Part shown: positions 9,399 through 12,874 of the stretch, one piece after another
How positions within the stretch are numbered: the stretch's first letter is position 1
How the letters are laid out: every line of letters begins with the position of its first letter
DNA from: an uncultured Erythrobacter sp.
Lineage (GTDB): Bacteria; Pseudomonadota; Alphaproteobacteria; Sphingomonadales; Sphingomonadaceae
Direction: 5' to 3'
Assembly: GCA_947258465.1 (NCBI GenBank)
Contig: CAMYIQ010000018.1
Coordinates: 1 to 12,874 of the forward strand
Length of the DNA: 12,874 nt
The notes under the pieces: model-generated
What the model was told of the DNA's origin: nothing
Seen by the model: the letters and a program-made list of their open reading frames with translations, nothing else
Database searches by the model: none
Made by a program: the position numbers and the translations under genes

Positions 9399-12272
9399 AT
9401 GCGCAAACAGCATTTCCTGACCGCCAGCGTTTTCGCCCTCGCCCTGGGCATGGGCGTCACCACCACCGGCCTCGGCATGGCCCCTGCCGCCCATGCGCAA
9501 ACGGCAGCCCCCGACGCGGAACCCGCTGCGCTGGCCGAACTGGTCGATGAAGTCGCCATTCCCTACGAGAAATTCACGCTCGAGAACGGGCTCGACGTTA
9601 TCGTGCATACCGATCGCAAGGCTCCGGTGGTGGCGGTCGCCGTATGGTACAATGTCGGTTCGAAGGATGAACCCGAGGGCAAATCGGGCTTTGCGCACCT
9701 GTTCGAACATCTGATGTTCAACGGGTCGGAAAACGCGCCCAACGACTATTTTCAATATCTCCAGGAAATGGGCGCTACCGACTATAACGGCACGACGAAT
9801 TTCGACCGGACCAACTATTTCCAGACCGTGCCGACGCCTGCGCTCGAACGGGCGCTATGGCTCGAAAGCGACCGCATGGGCTATCTGCTCGGCGCGGTTA
9901 CGCAGGCCAAGCTCGATAATCAGCGCGGCGTGGTCCAAAACGAGAAACGGCAAGGCGACAATCAGCCCGGCGGCCTGATCTTCTACGAAATCGTCGAAAC
10001 GCTTTTCCCTGCCCCGCACCCTTATGACCATACGCCAATCGGCTCGATGGCGGATCTCGACAGCGCCGACATGGCAGATGTGCGGGCCTGGTTCCGCGAC
10101 AAATACGGCCCGAACAACGCCACGGTCGTTCTCGCGGGCGACGTATCGGCAGCCGAAGCGCGCCCGCTGGTCGAGAAGTATTTCGGCCCCATCGCGCGCG
10201 GCCCGGTGAACAATCCGGCCCAGGCGAATATTCCCGAGCTTGCCGAGGATGTCCGCACGGTCATGCGCGACCAGGTCGCGGCGACCAGCATCAACAAATA
10301 CTGGACCGCGCCCGGCATTTCCGACCGCGAGTTGACGGCGCTCACCGTGGGGGCACAGATCCTCGGCGGCCTGTCGTCGAGCCGGCTCGACAATGCCCTC
10401 GTGCGTGACGAAAAGATCGCCGTGGGCGTTTCGGGCGGCAATTATGCCTTCCATCGCGTCGGTCTTCTCACTGTCTCCGCGACCGCTGCGCCCGACGCCG
10501 ATCCGGCGCTGGTGGAACGCCGCCTCAACGAACTCGTCGATCGGTTCATCGCCGAAGGTCCGACCGAAGACGAAGTCCGCCGGGCAGCGACCAGTTCGGT
10601 GGCGGACACCATTCGCGGGCTCGAACAGGTCGGTGGCCGCGGCGGCAAGGCGGTAACGCTGGCCTCGGGCGAGGTGCTGGCCGACGATCCCGACTTCTAC
10701 GCCCGCCAGTTCGAGATTCTGGCGACGCTCACCCCCGCCGAAGTGCAGGCCGCAATGCAGCGCTGGATGACCCGGCCGGGCCTGACTCTGGTCCTCGAGC
10801 CGGGCGAACGCGATGCGGATTATGAAGAAGCCGCCAGCGTGGCCACGAGCGACGGTGACGGAACAGGCGAAACCGCAGCCGACGAAATCACCGTGACGCA
10901 AGTGCGGCCGGCCCCGCCGATCGATTCTATCGCCGAACTCGACTTTCCCGATGTCGAGCATCGGACGCTGGCCAATGGCATGACGCTCCATTACGCGATG
11001 CGCGATGCCGTTCCGGCGACTTACGTCACTCTGTCGTTCGACGCCGGTTCAACTGCCGACCCGCTGGACAAACGCGGGTTGGAAAGCCTGACCCTGCGGC
11101 TGTTCGAAGAAGGCACGACCAGCCTGAGTTCGCGCGAGATTGCCGAGACGGGCGAACGCCTGGGAGCGGACGTTTCGCTGGGCGGAGGGGCCGATCGATC
11201 CAGCTTCACGCTCTCCGCCCTGTCGGCCAACCTCGTGCCTTCGCTCGAGCTGCTGTCAGATATCGTGCGCAATCCGGCATTCGATCCGGCAGAGGTCGAG
11301 CGTGTGCGTGCCCAGCAAATCACCGGCGTCGAGCAGGAACTGCGCACACCCGCATCGATTGCGGCACGCACGGCGGCGCCGCTGATCTATGGCGAGAACA
11401 GCCCTTATGCGGGACCGGGCAATGGAACGGTGACCTCGCTCCGCTCGATCACGCGCGACGACATCACCGGGTTCAAGAACCGCTGGATCAGGCCCGACAA
11501 TGGCGAGGTGTTCGTGGTTTCCGATCGCCCGATCGATGAAATCGTGACGGCCCTCGACGCCGTGTTCGGCGATTGGCAGCCCCCGGCGGCAGTTGCCAAG
11601 GGCGAGAAGGCCTTCGCCGCCGAACCGAAAGAACCGGAAGCCAGCCGTATCGTTCTGGTCGACCGGCCCAATTCGCCGCAGAGCTATATCTATGGCGGTC
11701 AGTTGACACCGGCCGATGCGCGCGACGAAACCTATGTCGATTTCCTCAATGCGAACAATGCACTTGGCGGCAACTTCCTAGCTCGGCTCAACATGAACCT
11801 GCGCGAGGCGAAGGGCTGGAGCTATGGTGTCCGGGGCACTCCGCTGACTGCCGAGAAGGCCGTAGCCTATACTGTGCGCGCGCCCGTTCAGGCAGACCGG
11901 ACGGGCGATGCGCTGGCCGAGCTGATCCGCGAAACCGGCGAATTTCTCGACACCAATGGCGTCAGCGAGGAAGAGCTTACCCGGATCGTAACCGCCGAGA
12001 TCGGCGAATTGCCGGGCCGGTTCGAAACGTCGGGCGCGATTCTGCGGGCCGTGCAGACCAACGCGCTCTACGCTCGTCCGGACGACCATTACGAACGTCT
12101 GGCGGACCGCTATCGTGCGCAGACTACCGAAAGCCTCGATGCCGCGGCGCGCGCGGCGATCGATCCCGATCGGTTCGTATGGGTCGTGGTGGGCGATGCG
12201 CAAATCGTCGCCCCGCAGCTCGAACAGCTCGGCCTGCCGGTCGAACGCGTCGAATTGGATATGAGCGAGTAA
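9399..12272 (+). CDS. Exported M16 (insulinase/pitrilysin) family zinc peptidase, two M16 units fused
   Basis: The frame is open from TTG at 9369, overlapping the acylase stop, but ATG at 9399 has GAGGT just upstream and begins a clear signal peptide (MRKQHFLTASVFALALGMG, cleavage after AHA at 33), giving 957 residues. The first half (about 55-470) is the catalytic unit: inverted zinc motif HLFEH with H100, E103 and H104, and the distal Glu, most likely E182 in VVQNEKRQ. The second half (about 515-955) repeats the fold but is inactive: the aligned positions are S563, L566 and R567. It keeps the substrate-binding pair R802 and Y809 in LREAKGWSYG, at the seven-residue spacing known in insulin-degrading enzyme. 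A Gly/Asp/Glu/Thr-rich linker at about 478-505 joins the halves. The product should be a periplasmic clamshell protease of short or unfolded peptides, probably co-transcribed with the acylase. Confidence 0.95.
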   Translation: MRKQHFLTASVFALALGMGVTTTGLGMAPAAHAQTAAPDAEPAALAELVDEVAIPYEKFTLENGLDVIVHTDRKAPVVAVAVWYNVGSKDEPEGKSGFAHLFEHLMFNGSENAPNDYFQYLQEMGATDYNGTTNFDRTNYFQTVPTPALERALWLESDRMGYLLGAVTQAKLDNQRGVVQNEKRQGDNQPGGLIFYEIVETLFPAPHPYDHTPIGSMADLDSADMADVRAWFRDKYGPNNATVVLAGDVSAAEARPLVEKYFGPIARGPVNNPAQANIPELAEDVRTVMRDQVAATSINKYWTAPGISDRELTALTVGAQILGGLSSSRLDNALVRDEKIAVGVSGGNYAFHRVGLLTVSATAAPDADPALVERRLNELVDRFIAEGPTEDEVRRAATSSVADTIRGLEQVGGRGGKAVTLASGEVLADDPDFYARQFEILATLTPAEVQAAMQRWMTRPGLTLVLEPGERDADYEEAASVATSDGDGTGETAADEITVTQVRPAPPIDSIAELDFPDVEHRTLANGMTLHYAMRDAVPATYVTLSFDAGSTADPLDKRGLESLTLRLFEEGTTSLSSREIAETGERLGADVSLGGGADRSSFTLSALSANLVPSLELLSDIVRNPAFDPAEVERVRAQQITGVEQELRTPASIAARTAAPLIYGENSPYAGPGNGTVTSLRSITRDDITGFKNRWIRPDNGEVFVVSDRPIDEIVTALDAVFGDWQPPAAVAKGEKAFAAEPKEPEASRIVLVDRPNSPQSYIYGGQLTPADARDETYVDFLNANNALGGNFLARLNMNLREAKGWSYGVRGTPLTAEKAVAYTVRAPVQADRTGDALAELIRETGEFLDTNGVSEEELTRIVTAEIGELPGRFETSGAILRAVQTNALYARPDDHYERLADRYRAQTTESLDAAARAAIDPDRFVWVVVGDAQIVAPQLEQLGLPVERVELDMSE

Positions 12273-12301
12273 TTGACAATCGTGTAAGTAACCCCGATTG
12301 A
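12273..12301 (+). promoter_or_regulatory. Possible promoter of the 102-residue protein
   Basis: A perfect TTGACA (12273-12278) begins directly after the M16 stop codon. At 17 bases the -10 position holds GATTGA, which is poor. No terminator hairpin is visible between the M16 gene and this gene, so readthrough from the operon is also possible. Confidence 0.35.
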
Positions 12302-12339
12302 AGGGCCACACGCATTCTCAACCCAAGGAAGGAATATCC

Positions 12340-12648
12340 ATGTCCGTAGCAGGTACTTATGACACCGTAGTCAAGAGCCCGATGGGCGACCAGAAGGGCA
12401 CGCTGACCGTCGTGCCCGGCGATGATGGCAACAGCTTCACCGGCTCGATGGCGGGTGGCATGGGCTCGATGGACATCACCGATGGCACCATCGAGGGCGG
12501 CGACACGCTCAAGTGGAAGATGGACATGACCGTCCCGATGCCGATGACGCTCAACTGCACCGCCACCGTCAATGGCGACCAGATGACCGGCACCGTCAAT
12601 GCCGGCGCTTTCGGCGACATGCCGCTGACCGGCCAGCGCCAGGGCTGA
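12340..12648 (+). CDS. Conserved-looking small Met/Gly-rich protein of unknown function
   Basis: The frame opens at TTG 12298, but ATG at 12340 is the likely start: AAGGAAGGA at 12325-12333 is a very strong Shine-Dalgarno sequence six bases upstream. The product has 102 residues, 11 of them Met, many Gly, Thr and Asp, no signal peptide and no membrane segment, so it should be a soluble cytoplasmic protein. It alternates polar and hydrophobic residues with Gly-Asp turns, as in an all-beta fold. Two copies of one pattern are visible: GTLTVVPGDDGNSFTGSM followed by GGMGSMDITDG, and TATVNGDQMTGTV followed by GAFGDMPLTGQ. A single Cys lies at residue 73 (LNCTATV). I recall similar small proteins annotated only as hypothetical in sphingomonads and other bacteria, and propose no function. 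The strong ribosome-binding site and perfect terminator suggest high expression. It follows the M16 gene by 67 bases. Confidence 0.85.
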   Translation: MSVAGTYDTVVKSPMGDQKGTLTVVPGDDGNSFTGSMAGGMGSMDITDGTIEGGDTLKWKMDMTVPMPMTLNCTATVNGDQMTGTVNAGAFGDMPLTGQRQG

Positions 12649-12665
12649 ACGCCGCGAAAGAACGG

Positions 12666-12708
12666 AAAAAAGGGGCCGCCGGAGCGATCCGGCGGCCCTT
12701 TTCTTTTT
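12666..12708 (+). terminator. Intrinsic terminator after the 102-residue protein gene
   Basis: GGGCCGCCGGA (12673-12683) pairs perfectly with TCCGGCGGCCC (12688-12698) over 11 base pairs, capped by a GCGA tetraloop (GNRA class). Flanking A and T runs extend the stem, and TTTTCTTTTT (12699-12708) forms the U tract. It lies 17 bases past the stop codon. The A run on the left would also allow some termination on the opposite strand. Confidence 0.93.
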
Positions 12709-12777
12709 GCGCCAAAGACTTGCCAATCAGCCTTTTAGTAGGATACCCGGAAATATAGAATATCAGGGGAGGGATTT

Positions 12778-12874
12778 ATGAGAACGGCAATTGTCGTGAG
12801 CTGCGCTTTGGCGCTTTCAGCCTGCGCCACTGTAAAGAACAACTACGTACCAGAGACGACCCAAATAAGCGTCC
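12778..12874 (+). CDS. Lipoprotein, N-terminal fragment (runs off the window)
   Basis: Only 32 complete codons are present. ATG at 12778 has AGGGGAGGG at 12765-12773 as a strong Shine-Dalgarno sequence. The product starts MRTAIVVSCALALSACATVK: a charged start, a hydrophobic core, and a lipobox LSAC with the lipidated Cys at residue 16. It should be exported and anchored by a lipid at the cytoplasmic or outer membrane. The residue after Cys is Ala, not Asp, which by the Lol rule of enterobacteria favours the outer membrane. The mature part seen (VKNNYVPETTQISV) does not identify a family. It follows the terminator by about 70 bases and so has its own promoter, not clearly visible. Confidence 0.8.
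   Translation, partial: MRTAIVVSCALALSACATVKNNYVPETTQISV

Noticed and set aside
12124..12726. Minus-strand frame of 200 codons over the M16 end and the 102-residue gene
   Set aside because: It crosses two well-supported plus-strand genes and the terminator, and lacks protein-family features.

Overview
The window looks like chromosomal DNA of an alphaproteobacterium, most likely a sphingomonad of the Erythrobacter/Altererythrobacter kind. It is GC-rich, the genes are tightly packed, the promoter in front of clpB has the alphaproteobacterial heat-shock form, and several exported hydrolases of types common in that order lie side by side. The taxonomy is inferred from protein style and not tested.

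Layout. Positions 1-1071 are decayed accessory DNA. It holds two different, heavily mutated IS5-family-like transposase relics, one on each strand, with about 275 bases between them that I cannot assign. A strong hairpin terminator at 1072-1110 separates this from the intact chromosome. Then come three minus-strand genes: clpB (1128-3704, protein disaggregase, with a probable RpoH promoter at 3736-3763), an exported M17 leucyl-aminopeptidase-type enzyme (3874-5439), and a HerA/DUF87-type ATPase with a GTG start (5557-7005). A divergent 120-base gap leads to the plus-strand genes: a membrane-anchored Ntn-hydrolase acylase of the penicillin/AHL acylase family (7126-9372), an exported double-domain M16 zinc metallopeptidase (9399-12272), a 102-residue Met/Gly-rich protein of unknown function (12340-12648) closed by a textbook terminator, and the first 32 codons of a lipoprotein (12778 to the window edge).

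How the genes relate. The acylase and the M16 peptidase are separated by 26 bases and probably form an operon. With the exported M17 peptidase nearby they make a neighbourhood of cell-envelope amide and peptide hydrolases, which fits peptide scavenging, envelope protein turnover or acyl-amide breakdown. ClpB is a general stress gene with no evident link to its neighbours. The HerA-like ATPase stands alone, without a NurA or SIR2 partner in view.

I see no convincing new multi-gene system. The items most worth a second look are the small repeat-built Met-rich protein, the orphan HerA-like ATPase with its C-terminal extension, the signal-peptide-bearing M17 enzyme, and the structure of the two transposase relics.
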